A DNA stretch of 64,000 nt from Chryseobacterium gleum (GCA_945888625.1 CAMDAH010000003.1:124001-188000); one strand, 5' to 3'. Positions 8,505 through 17,334 are shown, numbered from the stretch's first letter. Made by a program: numbers and translations. The notes: generated by a model not told the origin, from the letters alone.

Positions 8505-9733
8505 TGATGAAAATATTTTATTTCGTTCCGCTCGTATTATTGTCATTTCAAGTAAATGGGCAATTTATCTTGCCAATTATCGATGATTCAATTGCGCCTA
8601 AACACGAATTTATTTTTAATGGAGTAGCTGATTATTCAAGCAGTTCCATGTTAAATCAACTGTCGGATATGTTATTATACGGTGGTGAAATTACAGATGA
8701 AATTAAAACCGCAAGTTTTGATAAGCATGGGCCAATTAATCGTTTCGGGTTTGATTTACAGGGAGAGATTGAATACCGAAATACAAGTAAAAGTTTATGT
8801 AAAAATCGCGACATAGGATTTGGAATAAAAGCAGGTTACTATTCTTTTGGCGGAGTCATCTATCCGAAAGATTTGTTTGGATTGACTTTTTATGGAAATG
8901 CCGCTTATTCTGGTTCAATCGCTGATTTTAGTGGTACTAGTTTTTCCTTTTATAATTTCCAAAAAATTGGATTCACGCTGATCGATAATAAAAGTAATTC
9001 AAGCCTTACGCTCAATCTACTTAATCTCGCTAATTATGCCAGTCTCAGGGTAAACGAAGGAACGATTTATCAATCAGTAGACACAGATTCTATATCCTTA
9101 AACTTGGATGCGCAATTAAGAAATACCGATGGGAATAATTTTAGCAAGGGAATGGGACTTTGTATCGATGGGGATTTTAGAATACCATTAAAAGGTAATA
9201 ATGATCAAGTTAGCTATCTACAAGTTTTAGTGAAAAACGTAGGCTTTGCCTTTATGAATAAACCGCTTACGGTCAATACGGTAGATACAAATTACGCAAC
9301 AACAGGATTTACATTTGATCAATTGGTAAATTCAAATGGCTTGCTTACTCCAAGTTTTAACGCCTTAGATTCCCTTCAAATAAATGATAAATCGACTAGT
9401 AGCCTAGTTTTTTTACCAGGAATGATTCAATTGTCCAAATTAGTAGAAACAAATTCTGCCAAGCGTTTCCAAGAATTCTATGGCTTTAGAATTTATTTGG
9501 CGAAAGCATACATTCCAATGGTTTTTGCAGGTGTAGATGTGAGGTTGGGTCGAAAATTTCACGTGGGACTTAATGGTAGTTATGGTGGTTTCTCCGATTT
9601 TAAGTTAGGAATGTATTCTTACTTTAAACAGGGAGCTTGGTCACTTGGAGTAGGAAGTGAAAATATAATTGGATTTTTTACAAATAAGGCCTACGGCCAG
9701 GCGGTTTCAATGCGACTAAGATGCGGTTTCTAA
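8504..9733 (+). CDS. DUF5723 family outer-membrane-type protein
   Basis: 409 residues with an N-terminal signal peptide (cleavage likely after VNGQ, residues 17-20). The rest alternates short aromatic and glycine-rich strands and ends with a terminal aromatic (RLRCGF), as in outer-membrane beta-barrels. The overall pattern (GVADYSSSSMLNQLS early; barrel strands later) fits DUF5723, a Bacteroidota family of unknown function. The ATG overlaps the previous stop by 1 nt; an alternative ATG is 3 nt on. Coupling with the upstream lipoprotein suggests the two act together at the outer membrane; this is inference. Confidence 0.72.
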   Translation: MMKIFYFVPLVLLSFQVNGQFILPIIDDSIAPKHEFIFNGVADYSSSSMLNQLSDMLLYGGEITDEIKTASFDKHGPINRFGFDLQGEIEYRNTSKSLCKNRDIGFGIKAGYYSFGGVIYPKDLFGLTFYGNAAYSGSIADFSGTSFSFYNFQKIGFTLIDNKSNSSLTLNLLNLANYASLRVNEGTIYQSVDTDSISLNLDAQLRNTDGNNFSKGMGLCIDGDFRIPLKGNNDQVSYLQVLVKNVGFAFMNKPLTVNTVDTNYATTGFTFDQLVNSNGLLTPSFNALDSLQINDKSTSSLVFLPGMIQLSKLVETNSAKRFQEFYGFRIYLAKAYIPMVFAGVDVRLGRKFHVGLNGSYGGFSDFKLGMYSYFKQGAWSLGVGSENIIGFFTNKAYGQAVSMRLRCGF

Positions 9734-11172
9734 TTCACCTATTTTGCGGACTTGTTTTGTACTCTTTTCATGCGAATGGACAAGTTTCCTTTTTTAAATA
9801 CTTTTCTGGAACAGGATACGATACTGGCCAGGGTTGTGCTCAATTAGAAGATTCGAGTTACATCATCACAGGTTTGTCAGGAAGCTTTGGCGAAGATTCG
9901 GAAGCATTTCTCTTGAAGTTATCGAAAGCCGGTCAGTATCAATGGAGTAATCACTATGGGGGAAATGAAGCCGATTGGGGTAGGAGAGTGCTATATAATC
10001 AGGATTTGGGGTATTACATTGTCGGGAACTCGAACTCTTTTTCAAGCGGTGATTACGATGCAATGGTGGTTAAAACTGATTTACAAGGAAATCAACTATG
10101 GTCAAAAACCTATGGAACAGGTAATTGGGAACAAATAAATGATGCAGTATTCGCCAGTGATAGCGGTATTGTAATGGTGGGAATGAGTCAATCACTTGTC
10201 GGTGGAGGTAGTGATATTTATATAGCTCGCTTAAATCAAAATGGCGATACACTTTGGACAAAAACCATTGGAGGAAGTGGCCAAGATGTCGCCAATACTA
10301 TCATAAATGTGGAAGATTCGATGTTTATTGTTGGTGGTAAATACTTTAATCAAGATTCTTCGCTCGTTAAAGGGTTTTTGATGAAAATAAAGCAAAATGG
10401 GGAAATCGCGTGGATGAAGCAAATTGGAGATAATGGAACCTTTGGGATTAATGATATCACCTTATTTTCTAATCGAATATATGCAGTGGGTTCGAAATTT
10501 GATCCATTGCTAAACGAACACGACAATTATTCTGGTCGCTATGAATTAAATGGTGATTTATTTTCTGAATCAGTTTATGTGAATCAAGGCGATGTAATTC
10601 TCGATGAATTATCATTTAGTGGAAATTTAACTAAACTATATATTGGTTATAGGTATGAAAATTTAACCAACTCGATTTTTGAACTTGATGTTGCGCTTGG
10701 AAGGTTTGATTCCAATATTGAATGGGATAATGGCCCTGTTACAATTATTAACATAGAAGAAGAAAAGGCGGAACAAATTATTCAAACATCTGATGGGGGA
10801 ACTTTTGCAGTTGGTTGGACAAAATATATGGAAAGTGCTGTTTATGGTGGTAGTAATATATTTGCATTAAAAATTGGTCCAAATGATGAGTTGCCCATTA
10901 CTACAGGTGTTCAGCCCATTAATACCTTGGTTTCAGTAACAGAGGAATCAACAGCAGTAACGAATATCTATCCAAATCCAACAAAAGATTTTATCACTGT
11001 TGACGGAATTCCAAGTCCTTTTGATTTTTCCATTTTCTCTTCGCTTGGTGATTTAGTCATGCAAGGTCAATCCTATGAAAATTCGCTATCGCTTGATTTT
11101 TTGAGAGAGGGAATTTATTTTATAAAGATTCAAGGAATGTCTACTCCGTTTAAGGTGATAAAAATTAAATAG
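9721..11172 (+). CDS. T9SS-exported beta-propeller-like protein
   Basis: 483 residues. The signal peptide (1-20) ends FHANGQ. At least three repeats of roughly 55 residues follow, each with the pattern GGxxxDxAxx...DSGxxxxGxSxS...GGxDxYxxxLxxxGxxxWxKTxGG, as in SBBP/WD-like propellers. The C-terminus from about 415 is a type A T9SS sorting domain (IYPNPTKDFITVDG ... GIYFIKI ... KVIKIK). It is expected to be exported across the outer membrane and attached or released at the surface. It starts 13 nt inside the DUF5723 gene, so the two are co-translated. Confidence 0.82.
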   Translation: MRFLIHLFCGLVLYSFHANGQVSFFKYFSGTGYDTGQGCAQLEDSSYIITGLSGSFGEDSEAFLLKLSKAGQYQWSNHYGGNEADWGRRVLYNQDLGYYIVGNSNSFSSGDYDAMVVKTDLQGNQLWSKTYGTGNWEQINDAVFASDSGIVMVGMSQSLVGGGSDIYIARLNQNGDTLWTKTIGGSGQDVANTIINVEDSMFIVGGKYFNQDSSLVKGFLMKIKQNGEIAWMKQIGDNGTFGINDITLFSNRIYAVGSKFDPLLNEHDNYSGRYELNGDLFSESVYVNQGDVILDELSFSGNLTKLYIGYRYENLTNSIFELDVALGRFDSNIEWDNGPVTIINIEEEKAEQIIQTSDGGTFAVGWTKYMESAVYGGSNIFALKIGPNDELPITTGVQPINTLVSVTEESTAVTNIYPNPTKDFITVDGIPSPFDFSIFSSLGDLVMQGQSYENSLSLDFLREGIYFIKIQGMSTPFKVIKIK

Positions 11173-11177
11173 GCAGC

Positions 11178-12944
11178 ATGTATAGAATTTTCTTAGTTAT
11201 TTTCGCTTTAAATGCTGCTGTATCTTTTACCCAAGTACTGCCACTCAATCGATCTGTAGATTGGACAACTGCTGGTTTAAATGATACGAGTACTATTGGT
11301 TTCGCATATTATAATGTGATTCAGGAAGGTGCTATCCCCGATGGTATAACGCCCGTGATTACTATTATTGACAGTCTCTTACAATTAAATCAAACCAGTG
11401 GCATCCACCTTCATTTTCCAGCTGGATCTTATTTCTTTAATGAAACCCTTAATTTGCCTAGCAATTGTTTAATTACAGGGGATGGGGCGACTGAAACCCA
11501 TTTTATCTTTGACCTTGGCGGAACAAATCATGCGATACAAAGCTCCGGAAATTTGGTCAATTCTGATACTAGTTCATTTGCTAACCAGGGAGAAAAAGGA
11601 AGTCAAATACTTGTGCTGAATAGTACTTCATCTTTTGAACCAGGAGATTGGATTCGAATTCGTCAGCAAGATGCCGATTTAGTTTTTTCTAATTGGGCGC
11701 AAGGTAGCGTGGGTCAAATAGCAAAGATTATTGCAATAGTAGGAGATACCTTGTTTTTAAATTCAGAATTGCGAATGGATTATTCATTAAATCGATCCCC
11801 TTTGGCAATCAGAGTTTCCATGAAGCGAAATATTGGTATTCAGTGCCTTTCTTTAGAACGTATTGATAATACTGCACCAGAACAAGCTAGCGGTATTCAT
11901 TTTACCTACACTGAAAACTGTTGGATTAGTGGCATTTCATCAATCAAAACTACTTTTGCTCATATTGAATTTGAAGGTGTTTCTAATTCAAAGGTTGAAA
12001 AGAGTTATTTTCAAGATGCTTTTGAATACGGGGGTGGAGGTCGCGCTTATGGGGTGGTATTACACTTTACAACCAATGAATGTTTAATTGAGAACAATAT
12101 ATTTAAACATTTAAGGCACAGTATTTTACTTCAGGCAGGAGCAAATGGTAATGTAGTGACTTTTAATCATTCGCTCGATCCGTATTGGACGAATTCTAAT
12201 CCTATTTTGGGGGCTAATTCTGCTGGTGAACTGGTTTTACATGGTAACTTTGTATACGCTAATCTATTTGAGCAAAATGATGTTCAAAACATAGTAATAG
12301 ATAACTCGCACGGTGCCAACGGTCCTTTTAATACCTTTTTAAGAAATCGAGCATCTTTGTATGGCATTTTCTTTTCGGATGGAACTAGCCCTTCGCAAAA
12401 TATAATTGGAAATGAAATTCCAAACACTGCATTTCCATACAGTGCAATAAATTACAACATTCAAGGAAATGATCAGTTTACGTATGGAAACAATAATAAA
12501 GGCACTTTGGCGCCAGCAGGAACAAGTAATTTAGATGATATAAGTTATTATTATTCGCAAAAACCTGAATTTGTTCAGGAATATCAGTGGGGAAACATCG
12601 GAATTCCAAACGTCATGAATTCAGCAACGGTTCCAGCAAGGGATCGGTACGAATCAAATTTTATTTTTGCAGGGGTTTGTGGAAACCTTGATTTTTACTT
12701 AGCGAATGAAAATTTAAATGACCACGAGTTATTGCTCTATCCAAATCCTAGTTGTGGGGAATTGGTAATAGAGGTTCCGCTTAGTTGTCTTAACGAAAAG
12801 GTATATATTCGAAATGTTATGGGTCAACTTATAGAAGAGCGAGAGCTTTGGGACATCAAAAATACTTTTGATTTCACTTCTATGCAATCAGGCATTTATT
12901 TTATTGTAATTAAAAATAACAGTTACAAAGTTATTCTTCGCTAA
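11178..12944 (+). CDS. T9SS-exported right-handed beta-helix protein
   Basis: 588 residues with a short signal peptide (about 1-18). An early segment (GIHLHFPAGSYFFNETLNLPSNC, written here only in part: HFPAGSYFF, LPSNCLITGDGATET) is the entry of pectate-lyase-like parallel beta-helix proteins. Ladder-like repeats rich in Asn and Ile continue to about 480, and a T9SS sorting domain begins near LLLYPNPSCGELVIE and ends YKVILR. Such proteins often bind or cleave polysaccharides, but no catalytic residues can be assigned. It follows the propeller protein by 5 nt and overlaps the convergent proline dehydrogenase gene by 4 nt at the 3' end. Confidence 0.8.
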   Translation: MYRIFLVIFALNAAVSFTQVLPLNRSVDWTTAGLNDTSTIGFAYYNVIQEGAIPDGITPVITIIDSLLQLNQTSGIHLHFPAGSYFFNETLNLPSNCLITGDGATETHFIFDLGGTNHAIQSSGNLVNSDTSSFANQGEKGSQILVLNSTSSFEPGDWIRIRQQDADLVFSNWAQGSVGQIAKIIAIVGDTLFLNSELRMDYSLNRSPLAIRVSMKRNIGIQCLSLERIDNTAPEQASGIHFTYTENCWISGISSIKTTFAHIEFEGVSNSKVEKSYFQDAFEYGGGGRAYGVVLHFTTNECLIENNIFKHLRHSILLQAGANGNVVTFNHSLDPYWTNSNPILGANSAGELVLHGNFVYANLFEQNDVQNIVIDNSHGANGPFNTFLRNRASLYGIFFSDGTSPSQNIIGNEIPNTAFPYSAINYNIQGNDQFTYGNNNKGTLAPAGTSNLDDISYYYSQKPEFVQEYQWGNIGIPNVMNSATVPARDRYESNFIFAGVCGNLDFYLANENLNDHELLLYPNPSCGELVIEVPLSCLNEKVYIRNVMGQLIEERELWDIKNTFDFTSMQSGIYFIVIKNNSYKVILR

Positions 12945-14107
12945 AGGCGTCTTCGTTTTCGTTCTTGCTGAATCAGCTTCAATTCTCTACTTGTTTGCCC
13001 GGCTACAGATGTATTTTCGTCCGCACGCCTTAAAAGATAAGGCATTACCTCTTCAATAGGACCAAAAGGGACATATTTAGCCACATTATAGCCTGCGTTG
13101 GCAAGATTAAAGGATAGGTGGTCAGACATGCCGAGTAACTGGGCAAAATAAACAGAAGTTGCAGAAGGTGGAACATTAAATTTTGTCATTAATTGCGTCA
13201 GTAAAAGCGAACTTTCTTCATTGTGCGTTCCGGCGCAAAGAGCAAAGGAATTAATATTTTCTACGATATATTCCATAGCTAGGTTGAAATCCTTGTCGGT
13301 AGCTTCTTTGGTAGCTTGAATAGGAGAGGGGTAGTTCATTGTTATTGCACGTTCACGTTCTTTTTCCATGTAAGCACCACGAACTAATTTTATACCGTAT
13401 TTAATATTATGCATGGTCGCTAGCTCATGGCAATTTTTTAAAAACGCTAAGCGATCATGCCGATACATTTGAAGCGTATTAAAAACAATCGCTCTTTCTT
13501 TATTGTAGCGAAGCATCATTTGCTGGCACCAATTATCTAAGCATGCTTGAATCCAAGTTTCTTCGGCATCAATAAATACAGGAATGTTATTTTGATATGC
13601 CGCATTACAAATTTTATCAATTCGATTAATAATAACGGATTCAATTTCTGGATCCATTTTTTCATTTTTTTCTAGCGCAATAGATAATCGCTCCAAATCA
13701 TTAAATCTGGCAATACCGGAGACCTTAAAAACTGCAAAAGGAATCGATGAATTATTCTTTCCTTTATCAATTGTTTTGATAATTTCTAAAACTGTTAGGT
13801 CAAAATCTTGATCAGTCATTTTTCCCTCAATCGAATAATCGAGAATAGTCCCAACATTGTAATCAGCTAAATTTTTAATGGTAGGTGTACATTGGTCAAC
13901 CGTTTCCCCACCGCAGAATTGTTTAAAAATAGTTGCCCTAATTATGCTTTTAATAGGTAGTTTGATTTTTAATGCAAATAGGGTAAGAGTTTTACCGTTT
14001 TTTACTAATTTTTTAGATCCGATAATTTTAAAAAGCCAATAAGAACGAATTAATTCATTATTGGATTTACTTTTAAATGCAACAGCTGTATCGTCAAAAT
14101 TTATCAC
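12941..14107 (-). CDS. putA: Proline dehydrogenase
   Basis: Oxidises L-proline to pyrroline-5-carboxylate with FAD. The 388-residue protein is the stand-alone ProDH form, with no P5C dehydrogenase or DNA-binding domain; many annotators would call this prodh rather than putA. Visible motifs are KYGIKLVRGAYMEKERERA (236-254), CAGTHNEESS (291-300) and the C-terminal RRADEN (about 364-369), which contribute to the FAD and proline pocket. The start is GTG at 14107, since no ATG lies upstream in frame. A perfect TAAATTTG -7 box ends 4 nt before this GTG, predicting a leaderless mRNA. Confidence 0.87.
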   Translation of the reverse strand: MINFDDTAVAFKSKSNNELIRSYWLFKIIGSKKLVKNGKTLTLFALKIKLPIKSIIRATIFKQFCGGETVDQCTPTIKNLADYNVGTILDYSIEGKMTDQDFDLTVLEIIKTIDKGKNNSSIPFAVFKVSGIARFNDLERLSIALEKNEKMDPEIESVIINRIDKICNAAYQNNIPVFIDAEETWIQACLDNWCQQMMLRYNKERAIVFNTLQMYRHDRLAFLKNCHELATMHNIKYGIKLVRGAYMEKERERAITMNYPSPIQATKEATDKDFNLAMEYIVENINSFALCAGTHNEESSLLLTQLMTKFNVPPSATSVYFAQLLGMSDHLSFNLANAGYNVAKYVPFGPIEEVMPYLLRRADENTSVAGQTSRELKLIQQERKRRRL

Positions 14108-14111
14108 GACC

Positions 14112-14119
14112 CAAATTTA
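14112..14119 (-). promoter_or_regulatory. -7 element (TAAATTTG) of proline dehydrogenase
   Basis: Exact TAnnTTTG on the minus strand, ending 4 nt before the GTG start codon, so transcription would begin at or next to the start codon. Confidence 0.5.
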
Positions 14120-14153
14120 ATTATTTTATATTGACGTGAAATTTATATGTTGG

Positions 14154-14196
14154 ATATTTTTCACTTCGCTCGATGAATCGACTGGTCAAAATGACA
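14154..14196. repeat. Possible REP-like intergenic element
   Basis: On the minus strand this reads TGTCATTTTGA, a short palindromic insert (TCGATTCATCGA), then GCGAAGTGAAAAAT. The frame TGTCATT..GAGCGAAGTGAAAAAT resembles interspersed repeats common in Bacteroidota intergenic DNA, here split by the palindrome. Only one copy is in the window, so repetitiveness is inferred. Confidence 0.35.
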
Positions 14197-14248
14197 TAAT
14201 TCAATACTTACTATAGTAACAATCGTTATTTTTTCAATTGAAATTCAT

Positions 14249-14256
14249 TACATTTG
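14249..14256 (+). promoter_or_regulatory. -7 promoter element (TACATTTG) of tRNA-Met
   Basis: Exact TAnnTTTG 25 nt upstream of the tRNA 5' end, followed by CA as in the tRNA-Val promoter of this window. Confidence 0.6.
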
Positions 14257-14281
14257 CAATCCAAAATTACATTTATTAAAT

Positions 14282-14355
14282 GGCGAGGTAGCTCAGTTGG
14301 TTAGAGCGCAGGATTCATAACCCTGAGGCCGAGAGTTCAAATCTCTCTCTCGCTA
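14282..14355 (+). tRNA. tRNA-Met (anticodon CAT)
   Basis: The cloverleaf can be drawn: acceptor GGCGAGG paired with TCTCGCT (two G-U pairs), D stem GCTC/GAGC, anticodon arm with CAT at 14316-14318, T arm GAGAG-TTCAAAT-CTCTC, discriminator A. CCA is not encoded. The CAT anticodon could also belong to initiator or lysidine-modified Ile tRNA; initiator tRNAs have three G-C pairs below the anticodon, not seen here, so elongator Met is the best call. Confidence 0.93.
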
Positions 14356-14409
14356 CAAAAAGAAAAATTGTATCAGGTTGTCAGTATGCTGACCCTTTTT
14401 GCGTCAGTA

Positions 14410-14466
14410 TTCAAATCTCTCTCTCCCTGATGAGTCTTAGAGACTATCAGGACAAACGCTACAAAA
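14410..14466 (+). repeat. Partial duplicate of the tRNA-Met 3' end, split by a 31-nt palindromic insert
   Basis: The 16 bases at 14336-14351 (TTCAAATCTCTCTCTC) recur exactly at 14410-14425, and the following CGCTACAAAA (14351-14360) recurs at 14457-14466. Between them sit 31 nt holding a near-perfect hairpin (CCTGAT-G-AGTCT / AGACTATCAGG). The right-hand piece supplies the TAG stop (14459-14461, minus strand) of the TIGR03032 gene. GTCAGTAT also occurs twice in the spacer (14380-14387, 14403-14410). This looks like a degenerate attachment-site duplication. Confidence 0.6.
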
Positions 14467-15514
14467 GGTCATCCTTTTTCCAGAATTTATTTCCTGGATA
14501 GGTAACAATATTATTAAATGCTTCAATTTCCTCCGTTAGGATAGCCGGATTGTTTGTGTTTATTAGGATTTTTACATCAAAAATTTCTTCTACCGTGGAA
14601 GTATAATCAATTTGTCCAATTATTTGATTGGTTAAAATATCAAAAAATATAAGACCAGCATTTGAGGACATTTCCTTTACTTTTAGATCATTGAAATCCT
14701 TTGAGGTTTCTCTTATTTTCGACTTGCCGATAACAATTACATTTTCAATAAATGCCAATCCTCTGATAAAGCAACCAAAATTAAAAATAATTTTAGCGGC
14801 TTTTGTTTCTCTATCAAATTCTATCAAATTGCCTTTTCCTGATTCTAACAAATAAAGTTTATCATTATAAATGCGTGGAGAATGTGGCATCGCCAAATTA
14901 TCTAAGAGTATATCACCACTTGGTACTTCTAATAAAACACCAGAATTCATTTTATCTTCTCTCCATCCCTGTTTGAAATTTGTCTTACTTAATGCAGTTA
15001 CAAATTTGGGTAATCCTCCTTCCATTGCCATTCCATTTAAATGACAGTGGTCTTCGGGAATTAATGAATCGATGAATGGTGGTTTCCATTTGGGGCGGAA
15101 ACTATGGTTAATATCATATACAGAAAGACAAGAAAGTAAGGTATTAACTCCCCAGATCATTCCATCCCCGAACTCTAAGTCATGTATATCAAGTATTCCG
15201 GTATTATATGTTGCTCGTTGCGTATAAGCTAAATCATAAGAATGTTGTCCGATGTTGAGAACCTCATGAACGTTTTCATTAGACGAGAAAAACCTTATTT
15301 CGTCTAAACATGCAACAGCCATTTTTGTGCCTTGAAGCGCTATTCCCATCGGTTTTTTCAAGCTTACGGGTGTTTGAACTAGCTCTTTTCCATCAGTACT
15401 TGAAATGGCAATTAGTTTTCCAACCTGATAGGTAGTTATTAAGACACTGAACTTGTTCTTAAAAAGAAGATCTGGTATATTTGAAGTATATATTAAGTCG
15501 TAAATAGATTTCAT
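14459..15514 (-). CDS. TIGR03032/DUF4915 family protein
   Basis: 351 residues. The family signature is clear: DLEFGDGMIWGVNTLLSCLS, SFRPKWKPPFI, PEDHCHLNGMAM, and NLAMPHSPRIY followed by an LLESGKGNL blade. These are beta-propeller-like proteins of unknown biochemical function, often next to TPR or glycan genes. The last codons (CTT TTG TAG) lie in the duplicated tRNA-Met end. The ATG at 15514 directly abuts the U-run of an upstream intrinsic terminator, leaving no room for a ribosome-binding site; either translation starts without one or the gene has another promoter arrangement. Confidence 0.8.
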   Translation of the reverse strand: MKSIYDLIYTSNIPDLLFKNKFSVLITTYQVGKLIAISSTDGKELVQTPVSLKKPMGIALQGTKMAVACLDEIRFFSSNENVHEVLNIGQHSYDLAYTQRATYNTGILDIHDLEFGDGMIWGVNTLLSCLSVYDINHSFRPKWKPPFIDSLIPEDHCHLNGMAMEGGLPKFVTALSKTNFKQGWREDKMNSGVLLEVPSGDILLDNLAMPHSPRIYNDKLYLLESGKGNLIEFDRETKAAKIIFNFGCFIRGLAFIENVIVIGKSKIRETSKDFNDLKVKEMSSNAGLIFFDILTNQIIGQIDYTSTVEEIFDVKILINTNNPAILTEEIEAFNNIVTYPGNKFWKKDDLL

Positions 15515-15537
15515 AAAAAAAGCCTCACTGGGAGGCT
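15515..15537 (-). terminator. Intrinsic terminator of the lipocalin-like gene
   Basis: On the minus strand AGCCTC - CCAGT - GAGGCT is followed by seven Ts, 20 nt after the lipocalin-like stop. The T-run touches the ATG of the next gene. Confidence 0.8.
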
Positions 15538-15556
15538 ATTTAAGATTAATAACTTT

Positions 15557-15982
15557 TTATTTTGATTCCAATTTCCAGATCTCGCCATCAAGAGCAGAAA
15601 CATCATCATCTAGCCACATTTCATTATTTGTTAATCGTTTGATTTCAAATAATTGAACGTCGCCATCAATGTTTAAGGCTAGTTGTTCTTTGTCTGATAC
15701 AAAATCCCAAGACCCTCCGTATGAATCATTTCCAGAATAACCGCCATAAGAATATGAAGAGGTTAAATAAAAAGATCCACTTTTTTCAAAGGTCATATTT
15801 ATTGAATAATTTCCACCCATAACCTGTGAACCAATAGACTTTGCCTCCCAATCACCAGCAACCCTTGCTTTCTTGGATAAAAGTGAAAAACCGGGTCCAT
15901 CCTCATACTTACCGCAGCTAGAGATGCCTATTGAAGTTACCCCAGCAAGTGTGAGATAGGTTAAATTTTTAATTTTTTTCAT
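15557..15982 (-). CDS. Lipocalin-like lipoprotein
   Basis: 141 residues from the ATG at 15982; a longer reading to 16036 adds a non-signal N-terminus and lies beyond the promoter. The lipobox is GISSC with Cys23. The segment directly after the Cys (KYEDGPGFSLLSKKARVAGDWE) is typical of small Bacteroidota lipocalin-like lipoproteins, followed by a Gly/Tyr/Ser-rich strand pair and a terminal IWKLE. Its ligand is unknown. A TATATTTG box lies 21 nt upstream and a strong terminator follows, so it is a monocistronic unit. Confidence 0.75.
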   Translation of the reverse strand: MKKIKNLTYLTLAGVTSIGISSCGKYEDGPGFSLLSKKARVAGDWEAKSIGSQVMGGNYSINMTFEKSGSFYLTSSYSYGGYSGNDSYGGSWDFVSDKEQLALNIDGDVQLFEIKRLTNNEMWLDDDVSALDGEIWKLESK

Positions 15983-16003
15983 AGGATTATTATTTATTTT
16001 AAA

Positions 16004-16011
16004 CAAATATA
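16004..16011 (-). promoter_or_regulatory. -7 element (TATATTTG) of the lipocalin-like gene
   Basis: Exact TAnnTTTG on the minus strand, 21 nt before the ATG at 15982. It argues against the longer start at 16036. Confidence 0.55.
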
Positions 16012-16217
16012 TATAAATTTTAGAATAAGTCTGCATTTATTTTAAATAATTAAACTTCTCTATTCACTTGCAACTCCTTGATTTATAGTATTAAATTACT
16101 CAAAATTAAACCAAGAAATTTGAAGATTAAAAATTACCTTCGCCACATAAATTATACCTTGTTTCATTCATTTTCGTGAACATACTCAACTAAGGTATGT
16201 TTTTAAAATAAAATCAA

Positions 16218-17330
16218 ATGCTAAAAGGAATTTCCTTCAAAACATATACTGCACCTGAGGTTAAGCCTTTTGATCGTTTATTTGAAATTTTCACAGAACT
16301 CATAACGCATACTTCGGGAGACTTTGATGAGGCAATAGAATGGTTGCGGGTTCTCGATAAAGAATATAAACTGACGACGCCTGAATATACGATAGATGAT
16401 TTTGTGGAAGAACTTCGCAAACGAAACTATATCAAAGAGAAGAAAGGAAAAAGCGGTGATGGGAGCATGGAAATAACGGCAAAAACGGAACGTGCCATTC
16501 GTCAACATGCGCTAGATCAAATATTCGGTAATCTTCAAAAAACTGGAAACGGAAATCACACTACTAAATTTTCTGGTAAAGGTGACGAATCAACGGGCGA
16601 GTTTCGTGCGTATCAATTCGGAGATGCATTAGACAGAATCGCCTTGACTGAAAGTCTTCGTAATGCGCAAGTTAATCATGGCGTAGACGGAGGATTTCAG
16701 CTAACCGAAAATGACCTTGTAGTGGAGGAATCGTACTACAAAGCACAAATGAGCACAGTACTGATGATAGATATTTCACACAGTATGATTTTGTATGGTG
16801 AAGACCGAATTACGCCCGCAAAGAAAGTCGCAATGGCACTCACTGAGTTGATTAAAACCCGTTATCCCAAGGATACGCTTGATATCATCGTTTTCGGTGA
16901 TGATGCTTGGCAAATTGAATCGAAAGAATTGCCCTATCTGCAGGTCGGTCCTTATCATACGAATACAGTTGCAGGTCTTCAACTAGCACTTGATATTCTT
17001 CGAAGAAAACGCAATACTAATAAGCAGATATTTATGATTACCGACGGTAAGCCAAGTTGTTTGGTAGAGTCTGACGGATCCTATTACAAGAATAGCAATG
17101 GATTGGATAATTACATTGTGGAAAAATGCTACACTATGGCACAGCAAGCCAGAAAGTTACACATTCCAATTACTACTTTCATGATTGCACAAGATGCTTA
17201 TTTACAACGTTTCATTCAAGAATTTACACTCGCAAATCAAGGGAAAGCATTTTATACTGGGATACAAAATCTAGGTCAAATGATTTTTGAAGATTATAAA
17301 ACAAATCGCATTAAACGCTTAAAAGGTTAA
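16218..17330 (+). CDS. von Willebrand factor A domain protein (partner of MoxR-type ATPase)
   Basis: 370 residues. An N-terminal helical region (1-170) precedes a vWA domain (about 178-350) with an intact MIDAS: DISHS at 185-189, Thr in HTNT (247-250) and the TDG Asp276. It is related to the BchD/ChlD side of the Mg-chelatase superfamily. The AAA+ gene begins 4 nt after its stop, so the products almost certainly form a complex, by analogy with MoxR-vWA pairs that act as metal-insertion or protein-maturation chaperones. The client is unknown and no cofactor-biosynthesis gene is adjacent. Confidence 0.85.
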   Translation: MLKGISFKTYTAPEVKPFDRLFEIFTELITHTSGDFDEAIEWLRVLDKEYKLTTPEYTIDDFVEELRKRNYIKEKKGKSGDGSMEITAKTERAIRQHALDQIFGNLQKTGNGNHTTKFSGKGDESTGEFRAYQFGDALDRIALTESLRNAQVNHGVDGGFQLTENDLVVEESYYKAQMSTVLMIDISHSMILYGEDRITPAKKVAMALTELIKTRYPKDTLDIIVFGDDAWQIESKELPYLQVGPYHTNTVAGLQLALDILRRKRNTNKQIFMITDGKPSCLVESDGSYYKNSNGLDNYIVEKCYTMAQQARKLHIPITTFMIAQDAYLQRFIQEFTLANQGKAFYTGIQNLGQMIFEDYKTNRIKRLKG

Positions 17331-17334
17331 CATT

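Noticed and set aside
14427..14463. CTGATGAGTC...GGACAAAC resembles a hammerhead ribozyme core.
   Set aside because: The conserved GAAA after stem II is missing (only AAA follows), stem II would be three pairs around a large loop, and no partner strands for stems I and III or a cleavage triplet are seen nearby. A simple near-palindrome explains it better.
16179..16200. ACATAC...GTATGT followed by Ts before the vWA gene looks like a terminator.
   Set aside because: The stem is only 6 AT-rich pairs with a 9-nt loop, and no plus-strand gene lies upstream to terminate.
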